This document shows positions 1-6,278 of a stretch of DNA of 8,064 bases, piece after piece. Where the stretch lies: contig CAJUMS010000107.1 of assembly GCA_910587465.1 (NCBI GenBank), forward strand, positions 1-8,064, given 5' to 3'. The position numbers and the translations under genes were made by a program. The first letter of the stretch is position 1. Every line of letters begins with the position of its first letter. Source of the DNA: an uncultured Oscillospiraceae bacterium. GTDB lineage: Bacteria; Bacillota; Clostridia; Oscillospirales; Ruminococcaceae. The notes below the pieces were generated by a model that ran no database searches, was not told the DNA's origin, and saw nothing but the letters and a program-made list of their open reading frames with translations.

Positions 1-51
1 ATTGTGGAAAAGTAAATTATATTTGGGTAGGTTTGAAAGGAGATAAAAGAA

Positions 52-324
52 ATGAGCATTGATGTAAAACATCTCGCAAAGCTTGCGCGTCTGCGTATCG
101 AGGATGACAAGCTGGCGAAATTCGAGAAGGACATGGAGAGCATAGTCGCAATGGTGGAGCAGCTCCCCGAGGTATCGGGTGACGCGTCGGGACTTGATCC
201 CGAGCACCCCATGAAGCTCCGCGAGGACGTTGAGGGCAAGGACAAGCTTACCAGAAACGAGCTTTTGGCAAACGCGCCGAAAATGCAGGCGGGCTGCGTG
301 GTCGTACCCAAGACGGTAGAATGA
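52..324 (+). CDS. gatC: Asp/Glu-tRNA amidotransferase subunit C (GatC)
   Basis: GatC is the small non-catalytic subunit of the cytoplasmic GatCAB amidotransferase. In known structures it wraps around GatA and the GatA-GatB interface and stabilises the complex. At 90 residues it is close to the usual length of about 95. Family hallmarks are visible: an N-terminal helix with VKHLAKLARLRI (residues 5-16), a central LREDV segment (about 56-60), and the C-terminal stretch LLANAPKMQAGCVVVPKTVE, which matches the conserved tail that packs on GatA. The start is supported by a strong ribosome binding site, AAAGGAGA at 36-43, eight bases before the ATG. It is followed by gatA after 17 bases, which is typical operon spacing. 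The promoter is not visible in the 51 bases upstream and must lie off the left edge, or the gene is co-transcribed with something further upstream. Confidence 0.95.
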   Translation: MSIDVKHLAKLARLRIEDDKLAKFEKDMESIVAMVEQLPEVSGDASGLDPEHPMKLREDVEGKDKLTRNELLANAPKMQAGCVVVPKTVE

Positions 325-341
325 GAAAGGAATACTAAACA

Positions 342-1793
342 ATGGAACTTTACGAATATTCGGCTCACGAGCTGTCGAAAATGCTTTCCGAGAAGAAATG
401 CAGCAGCGAGGAGCTTACCAAATCCGTGCTTGACAGAGCGGCGGCAACAGAAGAAAAGGTCGGCGCGTATCTGACGGTATGCGGCGAGGAGGCGTTGAAA
501 AAGGCGCGCGAGGTCGACGAAAAGCGCGCAAAGGAAGCGCTCCACCCGCTGGCGGGAATACCCATAGGTATCAAGGACAATATCAGCACTAAAGGCTTGT
601 TGACCACCTGCGCGTCGAAAATGCTGTTTAATTACGTTCCGCCGTTTGACGCATTCGTAATGAAAAAGGTCAACGCTGCGGATATGGTGGTAACGGGCAA
701 GTTAAATATGGATGAATTCGCAATGGGCTCGTCCACCGAGAATTCCTATTTCAAGAAAACGCACAATCCGCATAACCTTGACTGCGTTCCCGGCGGTTCC
801 TCGGGCGGTTCGGCGGCAGCTGTCGCGGCGGGTTCGGCGGTCATTTCTCTCGGCTCGGATACGGGCGGCTCTATCAGAATGCCCGCGTCCTATTGCGGAG
901 TAGTCGGCTTGAAGCCTACTTACGGCAGCGTTTCGCGTTACGGTCTTGTGGCGTTCGCAAGCTCGCTCGACCAGATAGGACCGTTCGGCAGAAACGTTAC
1001 CGATACAGCAATGCTGTACTCTGTTATCTGCGGTCACGATAATATGGACGCGACCTCCGTCGACCGTGATTATCCCGATTTCACCGCGTTGCTCAGCAGC
1101 GACGTAAAGGGCTTGAAGATTGGAATTCCCGAGGAATATTACGGAGAGGGCGTGGACAATTCGGTCAAGGAGACCGTAATGAACGCGGTAAAGGACTTGG
1201 AGAAGCAGGGCGCGGAGATAGTTAATATCTCGCTGCCCAGCACCAAATACGCCCTGAACGCGTACTACATCATCTCCTCGGCGGAGGCAAGCTCAAACCT
1301 AGCGCGTTTTGACGGCGTAAAGTACGGCTACCGCACCGAGAATTACGACAGCCTTATTGATATGTATGAGAAAACGCGCAGCGAGGGCTTCGGCGATGAG
1401 GTAAAGCGCCGCATAATGCTCGGTACGTTCGTGCTGTCGAGCGGTTTCTTCGACGCGTATTACAAAAAAGCAAAGCTTGTCGCGCTCGATATCGTCGGGG
1501 AATTCAACGCGGCGTTTGAGAAGTGCGACGTGATAGCAACTCCCGCAACTCCCGCTACGGCGTTCAGGCTCGGCGAGAACATCGGCGACCCGACCAAGAT
1601 GTACGCCGCCGACATCTGCACCGTAACGGTGAATATCGCAGGCTTGCCCGCGATAAGCGTGCCTTGCGGTAAGGTGAATGATATGCCCGCGGGCTTGCAG
1701 TTTATCGGTAAAAAGTTTTCGGAGCAGACGCTTTTGAACGCGGCATTAGCTGTTGAAAAAAATTACGGCGAAGCAAAGCCCGTAAACGTATAA
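342..1793 (+). CDS. gatA: Asp/Glu-tRNA amidotransferase subunit A (GatA)
   Basis: GatA is the glutaminase subunit of GatCAB. It hydrolyses glutamine, and the ammonia travels through a channel to GatB, where the activated misacylated tRNA is amidated. The 483-residue protein has full family length and the complete amidase signature. The Ser-cisSer-Lys triad is visible as Lys78 (GIPIGIKDN), Ser153 (GGSSGGS) and the nucleophile Ser177 (GSDTGGSIRMPA). Each lies one residue before its counterpart in S. aureus GatA as I recall that numbering. The C-terminal IAGLPAISVPCG and PAGLQFIG blocks are also typical. A GAAAGGAA ribosome binding site at 325-332 overlaps the gatC stop and supports the ATG used. 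Transcription probably continues into gatB, but a 140-base spacer with a hairpin separates the two genes. Other amidase-signature enzymes are possible in isolation, but the gatC and gatB neighbours settle the call. Confidence 0.98.
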   Translation: MELYEYSAHELSKMLSEKKCSSEELTKSVLDRAAATEEKVGAYLTVCGEEALKKAREVDEKRAKEALHPLAGIPIGIKDNISTKGLLTTCASKMLFNYVPPFDAFVMKKVNAADMVVTGKLNMDEFAMGSSTENSYFKKTHNPHNLDCVPGGSSGGSAAAVAAGSAVISLGSDTGGSIRMPASYCGVVGLKPTYGSVSRYGLVAFASSLDQIGPFGRNVTDTAMLYSVICGHDNMDATSVDRDYPDFTALLSSDVKGLKIGIPEEYYGEGVDNSVKETVMNAVKDLEKQGAEIVNISLPSTKYALNAYYIISSAEASSNLARFDGVKYGYRTENYDSLIDMYEKTRSEGFGDEVKRRIMLGTFVLSSGFFDAYYKKAKLVALDIVGEFNAAFEKCDVIATPATPATAFRLGENIGDPTKMYAADICTVTVNIAGLPAISVPCGKVNDMPAGLQFIGKKFSEQTLLNAALAVEKNYGEAKPVNV

Positions 1794-1800
1794 AGTACAA

Positions 1801-1912
1801 GCGCAAAAGCGATAAAACCGAAGCAGAGAGTGTTCGGCAAAGCCGAACGCTCGGTTGCGGGGTATTATGAGCTGCGAGGAACGAAGTGACGAACAGCGAC
1901 GCGTATTTGCGC
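1801..1912. repeat. Hairpin-bearing, inverted-repeat-bounded spacer element between gatA and gatB
   Basis: The 140 bases between gatA and gatB contain no gene. Bases 1801-1807 (GCGCAAA) are the exact inverse complement of 1906-1912 (TTTGCGC), and a further CG pairs after a two-base mismatch. Inside lies an 11-bp stem, 1828-1838 with 1842-1852, having an AAA loop and one G-T pair. Outside it, AACC and GGTT can add four pairs across a bulge. Bases 1871-1897 contain GCTG and CAGC flanking a purine-rich run with the near-repeats GGAACGAA and GACGAA. No run of T follows the hairpin, so it is not a normal terminator. It may be a miniature repeat element, an RNA processing or stability structure, or chance structure. 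Element status is inferred from layout only, since no second copy is in the window. Confidence 0.4.
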
Positions 1913-1933
1913 ATATAAAATAAGGAGAACAAA

Positions 1934-3367
1934 ATGGAATACGAAACGATAGTGGGTCTTGAAGTCCACGCGGAGCTGAACACCAAGACCAAGATATACT
2001 GTAACTGTAAGAACGCGTTCGGACTTGAGGTAAACACCCAGATATGCCCGATATGCACGGGTATGCCGGGAACGCTCCCGACGCTTAACGAAAAGGTAGT
2101 AGAGTACGCGGTGAAAATGGGTCACGCGACCAATTGCTCGATTAACAACGTATGCAAACAGGACAGAAAGAATTACTTCTATCCCGACCTGCCCAAGGCA
2201 TACCAGATATCGCAGGCGGATATCCCGCTTTGCGAGCACGGCTATGTCGAGATAATGATGAACGGCGAGGAAAAGCGCATTGGCATAACACGTATCCATA
2301 TCGAAGAGGACGCGGGTAAAATGCTGCATAACGACGCATTTCAGGGCTCACTCGTCGACTTCAACCGCTGCGGCGTACCGCTTATCGAGATAGTCTCCGA
2401 GCCGGATATGCGCTCCAGCGCCGAGGCAAAGGCGTACCTTGACACTTTGAAGTCGATATTGCAGTACATCGACATATCCGACTGTAAAATGCAGGAGGGC
2501 TCAATCCGCTGCGACGTGAACGTTTCCGTTCGTCCAAAGGGCTCTACCGAATTCGGCAAGCGCGTCGAGATGAAGAACGTAAACTCGTTCTCTGGCGCTA
2601 TGCGTGCTATCGATTACGAGGCAAACCGCCAGATAGAGGCGCTCAAGCGCGGCGAGGAGATATTCCAGGAGACCCGCCGCTGGGACGACCAGAAGGGAAT
2701 GAATATCCTGCTGCGCTCCAAGGAGGACGCGCAGGATTACCGTTATTTTCCCGAGCCCGACCTTACCACGATCTATATGCCGCTCGAGAGGGTAGAGGAG
2801 CTTAAAAATTCGCTGCCCGAGCTGCCCAACGCGAAGATAAAGCGCTACGTCAAGGAATTGGGGCTGTCTCAGGTTGACGCGGAGCTTATCGCGGAGAACC
2901 TGCCGCGCTGCCGTCTGTTTGACGAGTGCATAAAGCTCGGAGGCTGCACAGCAAAGAACGTGTCCAACTGGGTGCTCGCGGACGTTTCCAAGTATATGAA
3001 CGAAACAGGCAAGGATATCGCGGACAGCAACCTTACCGCGGAAAAGCTCGTGAAGATAATCACGCTTATCGAAAGCGGTAAGATATCCAACAATTCGGGC
3101 AAGATAATCTTCGAGGAGATAATCCAAAACAATGCCGATATCGACAAGGTTATCGAGGAAAAGGGCTTAGTGCAGATATCTGACGACAGCGCTATTGAAA
3201 AGCTCGTAAACGAGGTAATGGCGGCAAATCAGAAGTCGGTCGACGACTACCGCGGTGGCAAGACCAACGCGCTCGGATTCCTTGTCGGGCAGTGCATGAA
3301 AGCTTCCAAGGGTCAGGCTAATCCTGCAAAGTGCAAAGAATTGGTTTTAAAGTGCTTGAATGGTTAA
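1934..3367 (+). CDS. gatB: Asp/Glu-tRNA amidotransferase subunit B (GatB)
   Basis: GatB is the tRNA-binding subunit of GatCAB. It uses ATP to phosphorylate the misacylated Glu-tRNA(Gln) (or Asp-tRNA(Asn)) and then amidates it with ammonia from GatA. The 477-residue length is normal for the family. Visible family blocks are GLEVHAELNTKTK (residues 8-20), the four-cysteine zinc-type set C23/C25/C38/C41 (CNC and CPIC), RKNYFYPDLPKAYQISQ (78-94), RIHIEEDAGK (120-129) and NRCGVPLIEIVSEPD (144-158). The C-terminal part is the helical tail region related to YqeY, ending in KCKELVLKCLNG. His12 with nearby acidic residues such as Glu10 and Glu124 probably forms the metal site, by family analogy. AAGGAGA at 1922-1928 lies five bases before the ATG. 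An intrinsic terminator follows at once, so gatB ends the operon. Confidence 0.98.
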   Translation: MEYETIVGLEVHAELNTKTKIYCNCKNAFGLEVNTQICPICTGMPGTLPTLNEKVVEYAVKMGHATNCSINNVCKQDRKNYFYPDLPKAYQISQADIPLCEHGYVEIMMNGEEKRIGITRIHIEEDAGKMLHNDAFQGSLVDFNRCGVPLIEIVSEPDMRSSAEAKAYLDTLKSILQYIDISDCKMQEGSIRCDVNVSVRPKGSTEFGKRVEMKNVNSFSGAMRAIDYEANRQIEALKRGEEIFQETRRWDDQKGMNILLRSKEDAQDYRYFPEPDLTTIYMPLERVEELKNSLPELPNAKIKRYVKELGLSQVDAELIAENLPRCRLFDECIKLGGCTAKNVSNWVLADVSKYMNETGKDIADSNLTAEKLVKIITLIESGKISNNSGKIIFEEIIQNNADIDKVIEEKGLVQISDDSAIEKLVNEVMAANQKSVDDYRGGKTNALGFLVGQCMKASKGQANPAKCKELVLKCLNG

Positions 3368-3391
3368 ATTATTTATTTGTCAATATTGAAC

Positions 3392-3422
3392 AAAATCCCT
3401 TTCGGTAGGAGAGGGATTTTTT
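3392..3422 (+). terminator. Intrinsic terminator after gatB
   Basis: A 9-bp perfect stem pairs AAAATCCCT (3392-3400) with AGGGATTTT (3412-3420) around an 11-base loop. The T run continues to 3422. It starts 24 bases after the gatB stop and lies before the promoter of the next gene, so it separates the gatCAB unit from what follows. The A run on the 5' side may also let it work weakly on the other strand. Confidence 0.85.
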
Positions 3423-3436
3423 GTATAACATCTACC

Positions 3437-3465
3437 TTGCAAAACAATGTACTGTGTGGTATAAT
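3437..3465 (+). promoter_or_regulatory. Sigma-A type promoter for the small membrane protein gene
   Basis: TTGCAA at 3437-3442 (-35) and a consensus TATAAT at 3460-3465 (-10) are separated by 17 bases. A TGn extended -10 precedes the -10 box, reading TGG-TATAAT. Transcription should begin near 3472, giving a leader of about 35 bases before the ATG at 3507. It sits just after the gatB terminator, which fits an independent transcript. Confidence 0.8.
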
Positions 3466-3493
3466 TTACTTGTTGATAAATTATGTTATGCCG

Positions 3494-3500
3494 AAAGGGG
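3494..3500 (+). promoter_or_regulatory. Ribosome binding site that decides the start of the small membrane protein
   Basis: AAAGGGG lies six bases before the ATG at 3507. An in-frame ATG further upstream at 3483 has no such site and would add eight residues (MLCRKGIT) in front of a normal MKKE signal-anchor start. The 3507 start is therefore preferred. Confidence 0.75.
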
Positions 3501-3506
3501 ATCACA

Positions 3507-3881
3507 ATGAAAAAGGAGATCGTTATAATAATTACAATAGTGACACTTGCTATGGCAGCGGTTCTCACCGTGCTGTTGATAATGCGTCCGAAAACACTCG
3601 GTAATATGAGCAGCTCGTTCAGTTCGCCGAAAACCGCCTCGTCGTCTTTCTCGTTTTACGCGGAAGCAGGTGACAGATTGCGCATATCGTTCTCGTCGGA
3701 TATAAAAGGCGGCGAGCTGACTGTAATGCTGGAAAATTCCGATGGCAGCGAGGTAAAAACTTTGGACAGCGCAAGAGAACTGAAAACCTACTGGACGCTT
3801 GAAAAAACCGATACCTATACGCTTAGTGCGGAGTGTAAGGAAATGGTCGGCAGCTATAAAATAAATGTAACAAAAGAGTAG
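3507..3881 (+). CDS. Small membrane-anchored protein with an outer beta-rich domain, function unknown
   Basis: I do not recognise a named family. The 124-residue product starts with MKKE, followed by one hydrophobic segment (about residues 5-26) and then RPK. This is an uncleaved signal anchor or a signal peptide. No lipobox cysteine follows; the only cysteine is Cys110. A Ser-rich linker (about 35-49) leads to a compact domain of about 75 residues with alternating polar and hydrophobic residues (DRLRISFSSD, ELTVMLENSDGSEV, DTYTLSAE, GSYKINVTKE). The pattern resembles small all-beta domains such as the bacterial pre-peptidase C-terminal fold, where GxYxI-type strands end the sheet. That resemblance is inference. 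The gene has its own promoter and no clear terminator before the leuC promoter. Its role may be in the cell envelope. Confidence 0.75.
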   Translation: MKKEIVIIITIVTLAMAAVLTVLLIMRPKTLGNMSSSFSSPKTASSSFSFYAEAGDRLRISFSSDIKGGELTVMLENSDGSEVKTLDSARELKTYWTLEKTDTYTLSAECKEMVGSYKINVTKE

Positions 3882-3928
3882 CCGCCCAAACTAACTTTGT
3901 TTCTTCAATAAAAATTCCACAAAAACCC

Positions 3929-3957
3929 TTTACACACCGCAAAAAATGTGGTATAAT
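3929..3957 (+). promoter_or_regulatory. Promoter of the leuC operon
   Basis: TTTACA at 3929-3934 and TATAAT at 3952-3957 are 17 bases apart, with a TGG extended -10 directly before the -10 box. The expected start is near 3964, leaving a leader of only about 56 bases before leuC. That is too short for a leucine T-box riboswitch or a leader-peptide attenuator of usual size. A second TATAAT occurs at 3965-3970 without a matching -35. A weak 6-bp hairpin with one bulged A (3977-3993) lies in the leader. Confidence 0.8.
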
Positions 3958-4019
3958 AAAAATGTATAATTAAAAAGGGATATATAAATACCCGATAAAT
4001 CACATAGGAGGGAACAAAA

Positions 4020-5279
4020 ATGGGAATGACAATGACGCAGAAAATTCTCGCAAAGCACGCGGGTCTGGAGAGCGTTACCGAAGGTCAGCTTATCAAAGCT
4101 AAGCTGGATATGGTTCTCGGCAACGATATCACAAGCCCCGTTGCTATCAACGAGTTCAACAAAAACGGATTTACGGGCGTATTCGACAAAAGCAAGATAT
4201 CGCTTGTAATGGATCACTTCACGCCGAACAAGGACATCAAGGCGGCTATTCAGTGCCAGCAGTGCAGGAATTTTGCGGATAAGTATGATATCGTGAATTT
4301 TTACGACGTGGGAAACGTCGGCATAGAGCACGCTCTTCTGCCCGAAAAAGGTCTGGTAGTGCCGAGCGACTGCGTTATCGGCGCGGATTCGCACACCTGT
4401 ACATACGGCGCTCTGGGGGCGTTCTCGACGGGCGTAGGCTCGACCGATATGGCGGCGGGCATGGCAACGGGCGAAGCGTGGTTCAAGGTTCCGGGAGCGA
4501 TCAAGTTCAACCTTACGGGCAAGCTCAACAAGTGGGTGAGCGGCAAGGACGTGATACTCCACATTATCGGAATGATAGGCGTTGACGGCGCTCTGTATCA
4601 GTCGATGGAGTTCATGGGCGAGGGATTGAAGAACCTCTCCATGGACGACAGGCTTTGTATGGCGAATATGGCTATCGAAGCGGGTGCGAAGAACGGCATT
4701 TTCGAGGTGGACGAGGTAACTCTCGCATATGTGAAGGGAAGAACGGATCGAACCTTTGAAACGTTTAAGGCAGACCCCGATGCGCATTATAACCGCGTTA
4801 TCGATATTGATTTGTCAACGATTAAGTCAACGGTAGCTTTCCCGCACCTCCCCGAGAATACAAAGACTATCGACGAGGTGGGAGAGGTCAAGATTGATCA
4901 GGTAGTTATCGGTTCCTGCACCAACGGACGTTACAGCGATCTTGAGGTCGCAGCGGCTGTCGTTAAGGGCAAGAAGGTGGCTAAGGGCGTCCGCGCTATC
5001 GTTATCCCGGCAACTCAGCAGATTTATCTCGACGCGCTCAGAAACGGACTGCTTGAGACATTTGTCGAGGCGGGAATGGTAGTTTCCGCGCCGACCTGCG
5101 GACCGTGTCTCGGCGGTCATATGGGAATACTCGCGCCGCATGAGCGCGCCGTTTCCACGACCAACCGAAACTTCGTCGGAAGAATGGGCGACACGACCTC
5201 GGAGGTATACCTCGCAAGCCCCGCGATCGCGGCGGCAAGCGCGCTGACGGGTTATATTTCTAACGTACAGGAGGGCTAA
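4020..5279 (+). CDS. leuC: 3-isopropylmalate dehydratase large subunit (LeuC)
   Basis: LeuC and LeuD together form isopropylmalate isomerase, a [4Fe-4S] hydro-lyase of the aconitase superfamily. It converts 2-isopropylmalate to 3-isopropylmalate in leucine synthesis, in the cytoplasm. The 419-residue length fits the shorter LeuC/HacA-like branch rather than the roughly 465-residue E. coli type. The iron-sulfur ligands are visible as Cys300 (VIGSCTNGR) and Cys360/Cys363 (APTCGPCLGG). The substrate and cluster loop GADSHTCTYGALGAF (121-135) is intact. A strong AGGAGGG site (4006-4012) lies seven bases before the ATG. It heads a transcript that runs through leuD, two accessory genes and leuB. 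Homoaconitase or methylmalate (citramalate-pathway) activity is possible for this branch, but the leuB partner favours leucine synthesis. Confidence 0.95.
   Translation: MGMTMTQKILAKHAGLESVTEGQLIKAKLDMVLGNDITSPVAINEFNKNGFTGVFDKSKISLVMDHFTPNKDIKAAIQCQQCRNFADKYDIVNFYDVGNVGIEHALLPEKGLVVPSDCVIGADSHTCTYGALGAFSTGVGSTDMAAGMATGEAWFKVPGAIKFNLTGKLNKWVSGKDVILHIIGMIGVDGALYQSMEFMGEGLKNLSMDDRLCMANMAIEAGAKNGIFEVDEVTLAYVKGRTDRTFETFKADPDAHYNRVIDIDLSTIKSTVAFPHLPENTKTIDEVGEVKIDQVVIGSCTNGRYSDLEVAAAVVKGKKVAKGVRAIVIPATQQIYLDALRNGLLETFVEAGMVVSAPTCGPCLGGHMGILAPHERAVSTTNRNFVGRMGDTTSEVYLASPAIAAASALTGYISNVQEG
5269..5275 (+). promoter_or_regulatory. leuD ribosome binding site embedded in the leuC 3' end
   Basis: AGGAGGG overlaps the codons just before the leuC stop and lies ten bases before the leuD ATG at 5286. 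This placement suggests that leuC and leuD translation is coupled, which suits two subunits of one enzyme. Confidence 0.75.
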
Positions 5280-5285
5280 ACTATA

Positions 5286-5765
5286 ATGAAAGCACATGGA
5301 ACAGTACATAAATACGGCGATAACGTGGATACGGACGTAATAATCCCCGCGCGTTATCTCAACACCTCCGACCACAAAGAGCTTGCGTCTCACTGCATGG
5401 AGGATATCGACAAGGATTTTATTAAGAACGTCAAGGACGGCGACATCATGGTCGCGAATATGAATTTCGGCTGCGGCAGCTCGCGCGAGCACGCTCCCAT
5501 CGCGATAAAGGCGAGCGGTATAGGCTGCGTTATCGCGTCGACGTTCGCGAGAATATTTTACCGCAACGCGATAAATATCGGTCTGCCGATACTCGAATGT
5601 GACGAAGCGGCAAAGGATATCGATGCGGGCAATGAGGTCGAGATCGACTTCGATACGGGAATAATCACGAATATCACCAAAAACAAGACCTACCAAGCCC
5701 AGCCGTTTCCCGATTTTATCAAGGAGATAATCAACAAGGGCGGACTGCTGAATTCGCTTAAATGA
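5286..5765 (+). CDS. leuD: 3-isopropylmalate dehydratase small subunit (LeuD)
   Basis: LeuD is the swivelling small subunit of isopropylmalate isomerase and carries substrate-contacting residues, while LeuC holds the iron-sulfur cluster. The 159-residue length matches the short LeuD type that pairs with the 419-residue LeuC branch. Visible signatures are GDNVDTDVIIPARYL (11-25), the FGCGSSREHAP loop (61-71) with Ser65, Ser66 and Arg67, and IASTFARIFYRNAINIGLP (83-101). The specificity loop reads YLNT (24-27). In archaeal homologues this position separates isopropylmalate from homoaconitate enzymes, but I cannot deduce substrate choice from it here. Only six bases separate leuC from leuD. The stop codon lies one base before the start of the following acetyltransferase gene. 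Confidence 0.95.
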   Translation: MKAHGTVHKYGDNVDTDVIIPARYLNTSDHKELASHCMEDIDKDFIKNVKDGDIMVANMNFGCGSSREHAPIAIKASGIGCVIASTFARIFYRNAINIGLPILECDEAAKDIDAGNEVEIDFDTGIITNITKNKTYQAQPFPDFIKEIINKGGLLNSLK

Positions 5766-5766
5766 T

Positions 5767-6264
5767 ATGAGGATCGACATCAAACCCGCCGCACTTCCCG
5801 ACGTTGAGGGAATGTCACAGGTGCTCGACAAGGCGTGGCGCGAAAACTACAAGGACATATTCTCGCCCGAGCAGATAGCCGCGTTTACGGGCGATTATCG
5901 CCGTAAGAGCTTCACAAATCTCTTGAAAAACGGCACGGACGTGTTTGTGTTGCTTTGCGACGGCGAGATCACGGCTGTGTGCGCGGCGCAGACCTGCGAG
6001 GAGAAGCCGTTCGAGGGCTATGCGGAGATAATGCTGCTGTACGTTCTCCCCGAGTGGCAGCACAAGGGTATCGGTAAGAAGCTTCTCTCGCATACTCTGA
6101 GGAAAATGCGCGGCAAGGGCTACAAAAGCGCAGTGCTCGACACTGCGGAAAAGAATATCAGCGCACGGAAATTCTACGAGAAATTCGGCTTTACGGAGCG
6201 GAAAACCTTCGTCAGCCGAAAATTTGACGAAGTTACGAGAGTTATTTACACAATTGATTTTTAA
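5767..6264 (+). CDS. GNAT-family N-acetyltransferase
   Basis: The 165-residue protein has the GNAT fold, which transfers an acetyl group from acetyl-CoA to an amine. The acetyl-CoA pyrophosphate loop is visible as Q98-H-K-G101-I-G103 after a LYVLPEW strand, and motif B is seen as N130 to F142 (NISARKFYEKFGF). The N-terminal region (DKAWRENYKDIFSPEQIAAF, 21-40) is the segment often seen in stress or small-molecule type GNATs annotated as RimI- or PaiA-like. The real substrate cannot be read from sequence. The ATG lies one base after the leuD stop and has no clear ribosome binding site, so it is probably translated by coupling to leuD. A role in leucine synthesis is not expected. It may be a passenger, or a protein or metabolite acetylase. 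Confidence 0.87.
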   Translation: MRIDIKPAALPDVEGMSQVLDKAWRENYKDIFSPEQIAAFTGDYRRKSFTNLLKNGTDVFVLLCDGEITAVCAAQTCEEKPFEGYAEIMLLYVLPEWQHKGIGKKLLSHTLRKMRGKGYKSAVLDTAEKNISARKFYEKFGFTERKTFVSRKFDEVTRVIYTIDF

Positions 6265-6278
6265 GTAATTATAAAGTT

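Noticed and set aside
1..51. Possible promoter before gatC (TTGTGG and TATATT)
   Set aside because: The spacing of ten bases is too short for a sigma-A promoter; the region is AT-rich by chance.
1789..1919. TATAAA at 1789-1794 and 1914-1919 as a target-site duplication around the spacer element
   Set aside because: The copies lie at unequal distances from the inverted ends, one overlaps the gatA stop, and six-base AT words are common here.
2501..3127. - strand open frame of 208 codons opposite gatB
   Set aside because: It is fully antisense to gatB with no recognisable domain, and no promoter or ribosome binding site was noticed.
3483..3506. Upstream in-frame ATG for the small membrane protein
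   Set aside because: It has no ribosome binding site, while AAAGGGG is well placed for the ATG at 3507.
3377..3604. + strand open frame of 75 codons across the gatB terminator
   Set aside because: It runs through the terminator hairpin and promoter and overlaps the better-supported gene at 3507 in another frame.
3882..3928. Terminator after the small membrane protein gene
   Set aside because: The only pairing noticed is AAAC with GTTT (four pairs), too weak to call.
3977..3993. Hairpin in the leuC leader as a regulator
   Set aside because: It has only six pairs with a bulged A, mostly A-T, and no alternative structure or leader peptide.
3930..4787. Long - strand open frame of 285 codons opposite leuC
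   Set aside because: It lies antisense to a clear leuC, its product is rich in His, Arg and Leu without recognisable motifs, and it is explained by codon bias of the + strand gene.
4827..5831. Long - strand open frame of 334 codons opposite leuC, leuD and the GNAT start
   Set aside because: It spans three well-supported + strand genes, has no family features and is a mirror of their codon use.
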